Source of the DNA: JBDTVS01 sp040007095
GTDB lineage: Bacteria > Acidobacteriota > Vicinamibacteria > Vicinamibacterales > CAVVIG01
Direction of reading: 5' to 3'
Length of the DNA: 22,238 nt
Assembly: GCA_040007095.1 (NCBI GenBank)
Contig: JBDTVS010000107.1
Coordinates: 1 to 22,238 of the forward strand
In this document: in pieces, positions 15,176-22,238 of the stretch
Layout: each line of letters begins with the position of its first letter
Position numbering within the stretch: position 1 is the first letter of the stretch
Position numbers and translations under genes: made by a program
The notes under the pieces: generated by a model
What the model saw: only the letters and a program-made list of their open reading frames with translations
Databases searched by the model: none
Told to the model about the DNA's origin: nothing

Positions 15176-15210
15176 GCAGGCAGGCGAATGGATTTCACGC
15201 GCCTGCCTGC
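15176..15210. repeat. 11-bp inverted repeat between the tannase-like and cytochrome genes
   Basis: GCAGGCAGGCG (15176-15186) pairs with CGCCTGCCTGC (15200-15210) with a 13-base loop; a second weaker pairing (CGGGCG 15168-15173 with CGCCCG further right) lies outside it. It lies between the stop of the tannase-like gene and the cytochrome start and may end the first transcript. The space to 15278 also contains G-rich degenerate repeats on the minus strand like those at 6118-6170. Confidence 0.55.
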
Positions 15211-15278
15211 CTGCCTGCTGCCCTACGCGCCCGACGTGTTTCACCCTGTCTTACCGACCGGTCCCCGCCTCGCCTGCC

Positions 15279-16841
15279 CTACTTGGCTGCGCAGGTAAAG
15301 TTCGCTGCCTCGTCGATGCTGCCCGTGCCCTTGTAGGTTGCAGTTTGGGGATACGGACAGAGCGGACGCGTGCGATCGACCTTGCCCTGGGTGCTGTGCG
15401 ACGCGATGATCTGGGCCGGCGCCTGCTTGTGCTCGACCCACTGCTCGAGGGCCGCGACCATGTCGAAGCTGTTCGGTCCTTCGCCGCCGCCGCAATGCCC
15501 CATGCCGGGGGCCATGAACAGCCGATGCGACGCCTGCACCTTCGCGATGCCTCCGTTCGCGTCGGCGACGCGCTTGTAGTACTGGACGCTGTTGCCGGGC
15601 GAGATCTGGGGGTCGCTCCAGCCGTGATACTGAATCAACTTCCCGCCGCGATCAAAGAACGCCTTGAGATTCGGATCGAGCGCGTTGATCGTGTTGGCAT
15701 CGGTCTCCTCGGCCCGGACGATGTCGGTCTCGAAGTTGAACTTGTCGATATCCCAGCTCGGATCCTTGAACACGATGAACCGGAATTGATCGAGGCCGGT
15801 CGATCGCGCCGAGGCGGTCCACCCGAGGTCGGTCCAGCCCAGTTCGCTGCCCGGCGCAAGACCGGTGATTTCACGCTTCGTCTTGGGGTTGACCGGCGAC
15901 ATGTAGATCAGGCGGGCGGTCTGCGCCTGGGCCTTCGTCAGACACGTTGCCGCGTCTTCGCCCTTGCACTCCAACACCCCGGGATCGAACTTGCACTTTG
16001 TCGGATCGTCGATCAACCCGTCCTTGATGCCATCGGTCCCGTCGCACGCCTCGACAACGGCCTTGTGAATCAGTTGAGCCTTGGCCGCGGGGATGCGGTT
16101 CGCTTCGTCTTTCGTCACCTGCGCGATCCGCAGAGATCCCGCGGCGCGGCCGGTCCAATCGAGCCCAGGCGATCCGGCGATGATCCCGTCGTAGTCGGCG
16201 GGGTACTTCTGGGCTTCCTTCATCGCTTGCCGTCCGCCCGCTGAACAGCCGTTCCAGTATGCGTACTTGGCGGGACTGTCGTAGAACGCCGACACGATGG
16301 CCTTCGCCTTGACGGTCATCTCGTGCTCCGACCGATAGCCGAAGTCGACAATCTTCTCGGGATGACCGAGCGCGAAGTCTCCGGTGCCGCCGACGTGCCC
16401 CGTGTCAGTCGAAGTGGTCGCGTAGCCGGCACGCAGCGCCGTCATCATCGCCGCGTAGCCGATCGCGCCGTTGAATGCGCCATTTCCGACCGCCTGCAGC
16501 TTTCCGTTCCAGTTCGATGAAGGCAGCCAGACCTCGATCTTGATATCAGAGTCGGTCGACGGTTTCAGCGTGGCCGCGACCCGGCAGAACGCCGGCAGTG
16601 CGCTCGCACCGTCACCCCCGCGTCCGCCGCCGCGGGCGCCAGGTGGTGTGAAGCCGCCGGCCGCGACCGACTCCGCGAGCGTGATCGTCGCACCGGGAAG
16701 CGTCATCGACGCGAGCGATTCGCAGGATCCGGCGGCACTGACCGGTGCGACGGTCAGTGCGGCGGTCAGGGCTCCGACAGCCAACGCGCCGATCGCCACC
16801 ACAGAGAACACACCGACAGGACGTGCGATGCGCATGTTCAT
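15279..16841 (-). CDS. Tannase/feruloyl esterase family enzyme, secreted
   Basis: The start is the ATG at 16841, six bases after AGGAG; this gives 520 residues with a long signal sequence (1 to about 37, ending VSAAG). The catalytic CS-D-HC set of this family is complete: Cys199-Ser200 in WNGCSAGGRQ, Asp410 in YHGWSDPQ, and His449-Cys450 in MGHCGGGEGP, where the two cysteines are expected to form the disulfide joining Ser and His. DYDGIIAGSPGLDWT and the Cys-rich lid with a calcium-site-like DGTDGIKDGLIDD (about residues 268-280) also fit. A Gly/Arg-rich insert (about 68-85) follows the conserved SCESLAS N-terminus. It would hydrolyse aromatic esters such as gallate or ferulate conjugates outside the cell. 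It is a paralogue of the partial gene at 1-292. Confidence 0.93.
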   Translation of the reverse strand: MNMRIARPVGVFSVVAIGALAVGALTAALTVAPVSAAGSCESLASMTLPGATITLAESVAAGGFTPPGARGGGRGGDGASALPAFCRVAATLKPSTDSDIKIEVWLPSSNWNGKLQAVGNGAFNGAIGYAAMMTALRAGYATTSTDTGHVGGTGDFALGHPEKIVDFGYRSEHEMTVKAKAIVSAFYDSPAKYAYWNGCSAGGRQAMKEAQKYPADYDGIIAGSPGLDWTGRAAGSLRIAQVTKDEANRIPAAKAQLIHKAVVEACDGTDGIKDGLIDDPTKCKFDPGVLECKGEDAATCLTKAQAQTARLIYMSPVNPKTKREITGLAPGSELGWTDLGWTASARSTGLDQFRFIVFKDPSWDIDKFNFETDIVRAEETDANTINALDPNLKAFFDRGGKLIQYHGWSDPQISPGNSVQYYKRVADANGGIAKVQASHRLFMAPGMGHCGGGEGPNSFDMVAALEQWVEHKQAPAQIIASHSTQGKVDRTRPLCPYPQTATYKGTGSIDEAANFTCAAK

Positions 16842-17023
16842 TCGTCTCTCCTCTTTGATGCCCCCGCGGCGGGCACCACTTTCGTGCTTCAAATCGATGT
16901 CAGACGTCAGACCCGGCCTTCGAACGGTGTTCTTCGTGGCTTCGCCGTTTCGGTGGTGGCATTCTATCTCTGGCAATCACTGTTCCTGGTTCGCCGCGGG
17001 CATCAGGCCTCCCGGTGTGGGCG

Positions 17024-17800
17024 TCAACGCGTCGAGCACGGCTCGGGTTCCCACGTCGAGTTGGTGTCTGGCAGCCGCTTGTAGTGCGTGCTGCGCACGA
17101 AGCGGCCGGTCAAATACTGGGGGTCCTCGACCACGGCCGTCAAAATCAGCCAGGAGTCGCCGTTCTGCTCGACCGTTCGCGCGAAGTATTCAGTCAACAC
17201 GGCAGTCGTGCTGTACGGCACGCCATTCTTCTGGAGATACCCCGGCCGCATGCGTGTGGTGACCACCTTGAGGTCGCCGCCCCGCCCGCGCCCTCGACGA
17301 CCCCCAGCGAATTCCCAACTGGCAGCCGACGACCCTTGCCATGCGGCGGCGGCGCCTGTGTCCGCGACCGAGGGGGCGCCAAAGGTGAACAGCCTGGTCT
17401 GTGTACCCGCTTCCGTCTCGACCTTCAGCGTGTTGTCGTCCTGCCACGTGATGTGCAGTCGTCCGGGCGCTCGCATGACGCCGGCGGCGCCGTACGCGCG
17501 GCACTGCTCGCCGGCGGTCTCGTCTTTGGCAGGGTCCCACGCATTCGCCACGCGGACACCCTCGGCATTCAGGGGGATGCTCGGGAAGTCGCCCTTCTTG
17601 GGCAATACCATGCGATAACGCCAGTCCTCGGTGACCAGGCTCACCCAGTAGCCGGTGAGGTCGACCGGGGCAGCGGCCTTGCCGGTCGCGGCCGCTCCGC
17701 CTTGAGCCCCGCCTTGCCCCCCGCGGCCGCCCCGCTGCGCGTACAACGGCGCGACCAGCGCCGCCGCGACCACCATGGTCCCGATAACCCGGCCCGTCAT
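17024..17800 (-). CDS. Secreted hypothetical protein, paralogue of the protein at 18840-19721
   Basis: This 258-residue protein has a signal peptide (1-21, LYA/Q), then a Gly/Arg/Gln/Ala-rich stretch (22-45) and a conserved domain. The domain shares with 18840-19721: G-(Y/E)-W near the start (50-52 here), QCR (99-101), a GY-x-x-(K/R)-NG-x-P-x-S segment (187-197), a TE-x-x-x-R segment, and a DP-x-YLT-x-x-(F)-x-RST-x-Y segment (226-240) before a Pro-x-Pro-Cys end. Cys100 and Cys255 match Cys81 and Cys224 of the paralogue and may form a disulfide. A second Gly/Arg-rich insert lies at 166-175. The ATG overlaps the stop of the MBL-fold gene (ATGA), so translation is probably coupled. I do not recognise a function; such proteins are commonly annotated as hypothetical. 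Confidence 0.8.
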   Translation of the reverse strand: MTGRVIGTMVVAAALVAPLYAQRGGRGGQGGAQGGAAATGKAAAPVDLTGYWVSLVTEDWRYRMVLPKKGDFPSIPLNAEGVRVANAWDPAKDETAGEQCRAYGAAGVMRAPGRLHITWQDDNTLKVETEAGTQTRLFTFGAPSVADTGAAAAWQGSSAASWEFAGGRRGRGRGGDLKVVTTRMRPGYLQKNGVPYSTTAVLTEYFARTVEQNGDSWLILTAVVEDPQYLTGRFVRSTHYKRLPDTNSTWEPEPCSTR

Positions 17801-18840
17801 TTCTTCCCTGCGGGCGCCGCCTGAGGCGCTGATGCCGGGGTGCGGACCGGAGCGGCCGCTCTGTTTCTGGACAGGCTCTTGTAGACCGCCTCGACGAACA
17901 TGTCGGCCGTATAGGCACTGCCGTTGCCGGCGTAGAGACCGTCGTACTCCTTCGTCGGCTTCGACGCCTTCACCTGATCGAGCGTCATCCCCTTCTTGAT
18001 CTGGTCCTGCACGCGATCGCGAATGATCGTCACCATGTCGCGGTAGTACGCGACGTCGGCCGAGTCGCACAGCCGGCCATGCCCTGGGACGATGAGCGTA
18101 CCGCCTTCGAGACGAAAATCTGGGAACGCGATGTCGAGGATGTGATTGAGCGCGTCGATCTCGCCGTTGATGCCGCCGCCGCGCTCGACATCGATCACCG
18201 GGTAGCTGGTGGTGTTAAAGACGTCGCCGGTGACCAGCACGTCGTTCTTGCGGAAGTAGACAATCGTGTCGCCGTCGGTGTGCGCCGTCGGAGCAGAAAA
18301 CAGCTCGATGCCGTCGCCGTGGTAGACCGTGCTGAGCTTCAGGTGCTCCACGTGGTAGGTCGTGCCAGGGGTCATTCGAATCGGCAGGGGCGGCCTCACG
18401 CTTGGCGCCGTCATGCGATCGAGGACGCTCTCGTGTGCGATGATTTCCGCGCCCTCGGCCGCGTCAGCGACTTGTCCTGCCACGTTTCCGCCGGTGATCT
18501 GCAGGCCGGTCGTCCCGATCTTCTCGTTGCCGCCGGTGTGATCCGGATCGGCCGATGTATTGATGATGTAGCGGACGGGCAGAGGCGACAGCGTGCGGAG
18601 CGTCGCGAGCAGCTTCTCGCTCATGTCGAGGCGACCGCTGTCGACCAGCGTGAGGCCTTCCTTGAACACCAGCGCCGCCACGTTGCCGCCGGCACCGGTC
18701 AGCATGAAGAAATGATCCCGGACCTTCGTGACGCGGATGTCGGACTGCTGGGCGGACAGCACAGGAGCCAGAACCGCAGACGCGCACAGCATGGCACCGC
18801 ACAGCACGCGGAGCCCACAAGGAAATCGGAAACGGTGCAT
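17797..18840 (-). CDS. Secreted MBL-fold (metallo-beta-lactamase superfamily) hydrolase with altered metal site
   Basis: The 347-residue protein has a signal peptide (1-30, LSA/Q) and an MBL-fold domain: GGNVAALVFKEGLTLVDSG at the start, then the metal motif, THxHxDH in most members, which here reads TSADPDH (95-101). Ser96 and Asp98 replace two of the usual His ligands; Asp100 and His101 are kept. Later ligands are present: TAHTDGD, LVTGDVF, and VPGHG. The Zn2-type site could therefore still bind metal, whereas the first site is altered. Its start codon overlaps the stop of the upstream gene (TAATG) and its stop overlaps the next start (ATGA), so all three genes form one operon. Relatives near PQQ dehydrogenases have been linked to quinoprotein systems, but this role is only a suggestion. 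Confidence 0.85.
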   Translation of the reverse strand: MHRFRFPCGLRVLCGAMLCASAVLAPVLSAQQSDIRVTKVRDHFFMLTGAGGNVAALVFKEGLTLVDSGRLDMSEKLLATLRTLSPLPVRYIINTSADPDHTGGNEKIGTTGLQITGGNVAGQVADAAEGAEIIAHESVLDRMTAPSVRPPLPIRMTPGTTYHVEHLKLSTVYHGDGIELFSAPTAHTDGDTIVYFRKNDVLVTGDVFNTTSYPVIDVERGGGINGEIDALNHILDIAFPDFRLEGGTLIVPGHGRLCDSADVAYYRDMVTIIRDRVQDQIKKGMTLDQVKASKPTKEYDGLYAGNGSAYTADMFVEAVYKSLSRNRAAAPVRTPASAPQAAPAGKK

Positions 18841-19721
18841 TACTGGGCCTCGATGCGCGGACGGGTTCGTGCCGGCAGCGGCATCTGCTTCAGCTTCTTC
18901 CGATAGTCGGGATAGGACGTTTCGGCCCCGCCGCGGGTCGCCTCGAAGGGAATCTCGTATCGCTCGGAGAATTCGCGAACCTGGGTGTTGGTGCCCGGCA
19001 GGTGATGAGGAATCACTCCTCGTGGACGCTCGATCTCCGTCACCATCTCGCAGGGATACGGCGGCACGTGCTGATGCAGGTCGAGCTCGTAATCAGTGCT
19101 GCGAATGAACGGCTCAGTCAGATACACGGGGTCGTTCACGATCGTCACCACCGTGAGAAAGTCGCCGTGCCGCATCCAGTGCTCGGTGACCGTCGCGCGA
19201 TCGCTGCGCGGCAGGCCATTGCGGCGGACGTAACCCTCCTTCAGGTGGGTGACCGTCACGGTCAGCATGTCGCCTTCCCACTTCCCGGTCGCAAAGCCGC
19301 CCCAGCTGTGCAGGGCATCTTCCGACGGATGCGGGCGATCGTCGAGATAAATCGGGTTGTCGATCGATCGCAGCCACTCCGCGTGAAAGGCGATGATCTC
19401 GCGTGTCAGCGGGTCCTCTTCTTTCCGGATCGTGAGCTGAGAGGGGCCCCGCCAGATGTAGTCGGCGGAGTGGGGTCGACACTGCCATTCCGGCAGCGTC
19501 TGAATGGAGGCTTCCCAGTGATCAGCCCTCAGCCGCGCGGCCTCGCTGATCGGGATCCCAAGGTAGTCTCCGAGCTCAGGACCGGGCACTCGCTCGGGCT
19601 GATCCTCGTGAAACCTCGGGGCCCACTCGCCGGAAAAGTCGACCTGGGCAGCCGCAGGCCGGACGCTCAGGACGAGCGCCAGCGCCGAACCGACTACCGC
19701 ACACTGAATCAGTTTCTGCAT
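18840..19721 (-). CDS. Secreted hypothetical protein, first gene of the three-gene operon
   Basis: The start at 19721 gives 293 residues with a signal peptide (1-25, AAA/Q). A long open frame upstream is not used, as the signal peptide would be buried. The domain has GEW (31-33), QCRP (80-83), EGYVRRNGLPRSDRATVTEHW (162-182) and NDPVYLTEPFIRSTDYEL (196-213), the same order as in the 258-residue protein two genes downstream, so the two are diverged paralogues. Cys81 and Cys224 are shared positions. It has an extra segment (about 100-145) and a charged C-terminal tail (about 230-293) with no counterpart there. It has no low-complexity Gly/Arg insert. Its stop codon overlaps the MBL-fold start. 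Function unknown; likely periplasmic. Confidence 0.82.
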   Translation of the reverse strand: MQKLIQCAVVGSALALVLSVRPAAAQVDFSGEWAPRFHEDQPERVPGPELGDYLGIPISEAARLRADHWEASIQTLPEWQCRPHSADYIWRGPSQLTIRKEEDPLTREIIAFHAEWLRSIDNPIYLDDRPHPSEDALHSWGGFATGKWEGDMLTVTVTHLKEGYVRRNGLPRSDRATVTEHWMRHGDFLTVVTIVNDPVYLTEPFIRSTDYELDLHQHVPPYPCEMVTEIERPRGVIPHHLPGTNTQVREFSERYEIPFEATRGGAETSYPDYRKKLKQMPLPARTRPRIEAQ

Positions 19722-19802
19722 ACGCTCTCTGCTTGCGCACAGGTTTATCACAACCCGCCGGGCCGTGCATGAGAAAGATCGGCTACACTGCAGCGCACGC
19801 AA

Positions 19803-20216
19803 ATGCCCCAGACGGCCAATCCCATATTCTCGGACGACTGGCTCGGCCGGGCACAAACGCGGGTGAACGCCGACCCCGAAATGCAGGTCATCGGCACCTG
19901 GTTCACGACAGCCTTTTCGCTCACCTGCACCGACCGGCGCGCCGAACAGCGCGCCATAGTCAGGTTCGAACGCGGCCGGCTGGTCGACATCTTCCCGTCG
20001 CCTCGCCTCGATGTCCGCTGTGCCTTCGGTTTTCGCGCCGCGCTGGAGATCTGGACGAAGTTCTTCGCCGCGAACCCCGAGCCCTTGTACCACGACTTCT
20101 TCGCCATGTTGATGCGCGTGCCCGGCTTCGTCCTCGAAGGCGACACGCTGGTCGCGATGCAGAACGCGCGGGCGCTGCATCGGGCGATGAATGTCATGCG
20201 CGGCGTGGAACCTTAG
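19803..20216 (+). CDS. Small protein of unknown function, first gene of hydrolase/oxidoreductase operon
   Basis: This 137-residue protein has no signal peptide and no transmembrane segment. The order is: IFSDDWLGRAQTRVNADPEM, a stretch of beta-type sequence (IGTWFTTAFSLTC; RAIVRFERGRLVDIF), then a helical part (ALEIWTKFFAANPEPL, DFFAMLMR) and a basic C-terminus. This pattern is reminiscent of small sterol-carrier-protein-2-like domains that bind hydrophobic ligands, but the likeness is weak and I would not assign it. No ribosome binding site is seen; a TACACT at 19784-19789 would put the transcript start very close to the ATG. It ends 8 bases before the next gene, so it belongs to the operon, and faces away from the operon at 17024-19721. 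Confidence 0.65.
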   Translation: MPQTANPIFSDDWLGRAQTRVNADPEMQVIGTWFTTAFSLTCTDRRAEQRAIVRFERGRLVDIFPSPRLDVRCAFGFRAALEIWTKFFAANPEPLYHDFFAMLMRVPGFVLEGDTLVAMQNARALHRAMNVMRGVEP

Positions 20217-20224
20217 TCCGCGCC

Positions 20225-21067
20225 ATGCCCGATCTCGAGCCCATCATCGGACGCTACCTGAGCGTAAATGTCGACGAGGTGAATTACCGCATCTACTTCG
20301 AGGAGGCGGGCGAGGGCATCCCGCTGCTCTGCCTCCACACGGCTGGCGCCGACAGCCGCCAGTTCAGGCACCTGCTCAACGACACCGAGGTCACCCGCCG
20401 ATACCGCGTGATCGCCTTCGACATGCCCTATCACGGTCGATCCAACCCGCCGGACGGCTGGTGGCTGCAGAAGTACCTGCTGACCATGAAGGGGTATCTG
20501 GCGCTGGTCCGCAGCGTCTGGCTCGCGCTCGGTCTCGAACGCCCGGTCGTCATGGGCGGGTCGATGGGCGGAGCGATCGTCCTGAAGCTGGCGGCCGAGT
20601 ATCAGCGCGAGTTGCACGGCATCATCGGGCTCGAGAGCTCGGCGTTCGCGCCCGGACGTTACAACGACTACCTGCACCATCCGGCCATTCACGGCAGCGA
20701 ACTGGTGGCCAGCTACACTTTTGGACTGTGCGCGCCCAGCAGCCCCGAAGCCAGCCGGCGAGAGAACTGGTGGTATTACAGCCAGTCGGGTCCTGGCGTG
20801 TATGCCGGCGACGTCCACTACTACAGCCTCGATTGGGACGGACGCGAGGACATCAAGACGATTGACACCAGCGTCTGCAAGGTGTCGTTGTTGACCGGAG
20901 AGTACGATTACTCCTGCACGCCGGACATGACGCGCGCAGTGGCGGCAGCCATCGGCGGTTCCCGCCTCGTCATCATGAATGGCATGGGCCACTTTCCCAT
21001 GATTGAAAACTACCCGGCGTTTCGGGAGTTCCTGCGGCCCGAACTGGACTTCATGGCAACGGCATGA
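20225..21067 (+). CDS. Alpha/beta hydrolase
   Basis: This 280-residue protein is a cytoplasmic-type alpha/beta hydrolase without a signal peptide. Visible motifs: oxyanion segment LHTAGADSRQF (36-46), YRVIAFDMPYHGRS (60-73), nucleophile elbow MGGSMGG (110-116) with Ser113, acid GEYDYS with Asp228, and base NGMGHFPMIENY with His256, so the triad is complete. The size and motif pattern match C-C bond hydrolases, esterases and haloalkane-dehalogenase-like members; the sequence alone does not separate them. Its stop overlaps the start of the next gene (ATGA), which ties it to a Tat-exported oxidoreductase subunit. It may process the product of, or a substrate for, the dehydrogenase. Confidence 0.9.
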   Translation: MPDLEPIIGRYLSVNVDEVNYRIYFEEAGEGIPLLCLHTAGADSRQFRHLLNDTEVTRRYRVIAFDMPYHGRSNPPDGWWLQKYLLTMKGYLALVRSVWLALGLERPVVMGGSMGGAIVLKLAAEYQRELHGIIGLESSAFAPGRYNDYLHHPAIHGSELVASYTFGLCAPSSPEASRRENWWYYSQSGPGVYAGDVHYYSLDWDGREDIKTIDTSVCKVSLLTGEYDYSCTPDMTRAVAAAIGGSRLVIMNGMGHFPMIENYPAFREFLRPELDFMATA

Positions 21068-21720
21068 CCACCTTCATTTCCCGCCGGGAACTCCTGAGGC
21101 GCGCGGGGCTTGCTGGCGCGGTGGCGATCGTGACGCCGTCGCTCGCGACCGGCGATGCCGCCGCGCAGGGGACGTCGGTCGCCGCCCGCGCGGGTCGCCC
21201 GCTGGCCCGCCCGCCGCTCGAACATCTGACTCCCGCCCAAGCCGACGTCCTCGACGCGATCGTCGCGCGTCTCATCCCGAGCGACGCCGACGGCCCGGGC
21301 GCGCTCGAGGCAGGCGCCACGCACTACATCGACCACGCGCTCGGCGGTGCGCTCGCGGCGTTCACGGAGGCGTATGCGTCTGGCCTGGCCGCGCTCGATC
21401 GATACGCGCGCGCGTCGCGCGGCCAGGGCTTCACCGGGCTTTCGGGCCCGGAGCAGGATGCGGCATTGAGCGAGATCGACGCCGGCGCAGCGCCCGGATT
21501 TCCCGGTTCCGCGGTGTTTTTCGCGCTTGTCCGGGGCCACACGATTCAGGGTACGTTTTGCGATCCGTACTACGGTGGCAATACGGGTTTCGTCGGCTGG
21601 GATTTGATCGGTTACCCGGGCGTTCGAACGATCGCCACCTCGGACGAACAGCGTCTGGGCGCCAACGTTCCGGCCAATCACAAATCGGCGTACGACTACG
21701 ACATGTTCAACAAGGCCTGA
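21064..21720 (+). CDS. Gluconate 2-dehydrogenase subunit 3 family protein, Tat-exported
   Basis: This 218-residue protein begins with a Tat signal (SRRELLRRAG, twin Arg at 7-8, hydrophobic stretch to about residue 35). The mature part fits the small third subunit of membrane gluconate/sugar dehydrogenases: LTPAQADVLDAIVARLIPSD near the start, a helical middle, and GTFCDPYYGGNTGFVGWDLIGYPG near the C-terminus. In the family this subunit pairs with the FAD-containing GMC subunit and carries it across the membrane by Tat. The GMC gene starts 175 bases further on, consistent with that. Its ATG overlaps the stop of the hydrolase gene. Confidence 0.9.
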   Translation: MTTFISRRELLRRAGLAGAVAIVTPSLATGDAAAQGTSVAARAGRPLARPPLEHLTPAQADVLDAIVARLIPSDADGPGALEAGATHYIDHALGGALAAFTEAYASGLAALDRYARASRGQGFTGLSGPEQDAALSEIDAGAAPGFPGSAVFFALVRGHTIQGTFCDPYYGGNTGFVGWDLIGYPGVRTIATSDEQRLGANVPANHKSAYDYDMFNKA

Positions 21721-21878
21721 CAGCCCGTGGCAAAAGTCCGTCTGCATTCGGCGAGCGCTGCATCCCGCCTCGCGGCGTTGCTCAACGCTCCAATACTCCC
21801 GATATTCTCGCGTTTCGCGCCTGGCGATCCGGGCGCATCGCCCGCCTCGGTGCGACGACGGACTTTCACCACGGGCTG
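21721..21878. repeat. 158-bp palindromic element (element 3) inside the oxidoreductase operon
   Basis: Starting at the base after the stop codon of the subunit-3 gene, 21721-21742 pairs with 21857-21878 with two mismatches (21731/21868 and 21732/21867). Further in, GGGCG / CGCCC around 21831-21843 forms a small hairpin. The central segment 21776-21821 matches element 1 at 35 of 46 positions, while the arm sequences of the two elements differ. The element lies between two genes that should be co-transcribed, so it would be part of their mRNA. Confidence 0.85.
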
Positions 21879-21894
21879 CTGAGGAGACCGAGTC

Positions 21895-22238
21895 ATGCCG
21901 ACCAGGCTCAAAGAGACCGACGTCGTGATCATCGGCCTCGGTGCTGCCGGCGGCGTGGCCGCCCTTCCGCTCGCTCAGGCCGGACTCGACGTGGTCGGCG
22001 TGGAAGCCGGAACGTGGCTGACCAAGCGCGACTTTGCGCCAGACGAGCTGCGGAACAACTTTCGCGGCTGGCCGCAAGCGGTGCAGAAAGCCAATCAGGA
22101 GATTCCGACGCATCGACCGACGCCGGCCTCGCCTCCGTCACCGCGCTTCACGATCCATCCGACGATGAACGCCGTCGGCGGGACGACGATGCATTACTGG
22201 GCGCAGAGCTGGCGGCTGAATCCGTGGGACTTCAAGGT
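21895..22238 (+). CDS. GMC-family FAD oxidoreductase, N-terminal part (runs off right edge)
   Basis: The start ATG at 21895 is preceded by a GAGGAGA-type site at 21881-21887. 114 codons are visible before the edge. The N-terminal Rossmann motif is VVIIGLGAAGG (10-20; Gly14, Gly16, Gly19) with Glu37 at the end of the second strand (GVEAG). NAVGGTTMHYWAQSWR (92-107) is a flavin-contacting GMC segment as in the FAD subunit of gluconate and sorbitol-type dehydrogenases. There is no own signal peptide, which fits export in complex with the Tat-carrying subunit encoded upstream. The substrate side and catalytic His lie beyond the window. Confidence 0.9.
   Translation, partial: MPTRLKETDVVIIGLGAAGGVAALPLAQAGLDVVGVEAGTWLTKRDFAPDELRNNFRGWPQAVQKANQEIPTHRPTPASPPSPRFTIHPTMNAVGGTTMHYWAQSWRLNPWDFK

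Noticed and set aside
18841..20180. Longer N-terminus for the 293-residue secreted protein
   Set aside because: The extension is antisense to the genes on the plus strand at 19803-20216 and would put a signal peptide inside the chain.

Overview
The window looks like a piece of a chromosome from a high-GC, Gram-negative soil-type bacterium. The best fit is an Acidobacteriota member of the Vicinamibacteria kind. This is inferred from an Oar-like TonB-dependent receptor with an N-terminal carboxypeptidase-regulatory-like domain, many secreted Tat/Sec enzymes, several PQQ dehydrogenases, and paralogous secreted hypothetical proteins. No rRNA, tRNA, CRISPR array, transposase or phage gene was seen.

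Layout. The left edge holds the N-terminus of a tannase/feruloyl-esterase-like gene (minus, 1-292) diverging from a small secreted cupin (448-879). A Tat-exported arylsulfatase (995-2449, minus) converges on the cupin, with an 18-bp inverted repeat between them. A 527-bp non-coding stretch carrying a 160-bp palindromic element precedes the large TonB-dependent receptor (2977-6099), followed on the same strand by a secreted alpha/beta-hydrolase-domain protein (6307-7833). A short relic of an amidohydrolase C-terminus and a FluC/CrcB fluoride channel follow on the minus strand.

From 8587 to 19721 nearly everything is on the minus strand. In transcription order it runs: secreted hypothetical, MBL-fold protein, secreted hypothetical paralogue (three overlapping genes), tannase/feruloyl esterase, small cytochrome c, Uma2-type nuclease, two different PQQ dehydrogenases, and a Tat-exported FMN hydroxyacid oxidase carrying a CxxCH motif. 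At the right a plus-strand operon holds a small unknown protein, an alpha/beta hydrolase, a gluconate-2-dehydrogenase subunit-3-like Tat protein and the start of a GMC flavoprotein.

How it may work together (inference): extracytoplasmic ester cleavage (tannase-like and other hydrolases), sulfate removal, and oxidation of the released alcohols, acids or sugars by periplasmic PQQ- and flavin-dependent dehydrogenases, with c-type haem as electron acceptor and outer-membrane uptake by the TonB receptor. No substrate can be named from sequence alone.

The least explained material is non-coding. Two roughly 160-bp palindromes (2795-2954 and 21721-21878) share a conserved central core but have different, internally self-complementary arms. 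A third, short palindrome (11982-12029) resembles the outer arms of the first. Several other intergenic spaces hold short degenerate repeats. Among the proteins, the most notable oddities are the CxxCH motif in a Tat-exported FMN oxidase and an MBL enzyme lacking two of its usual metal-binding histidines.
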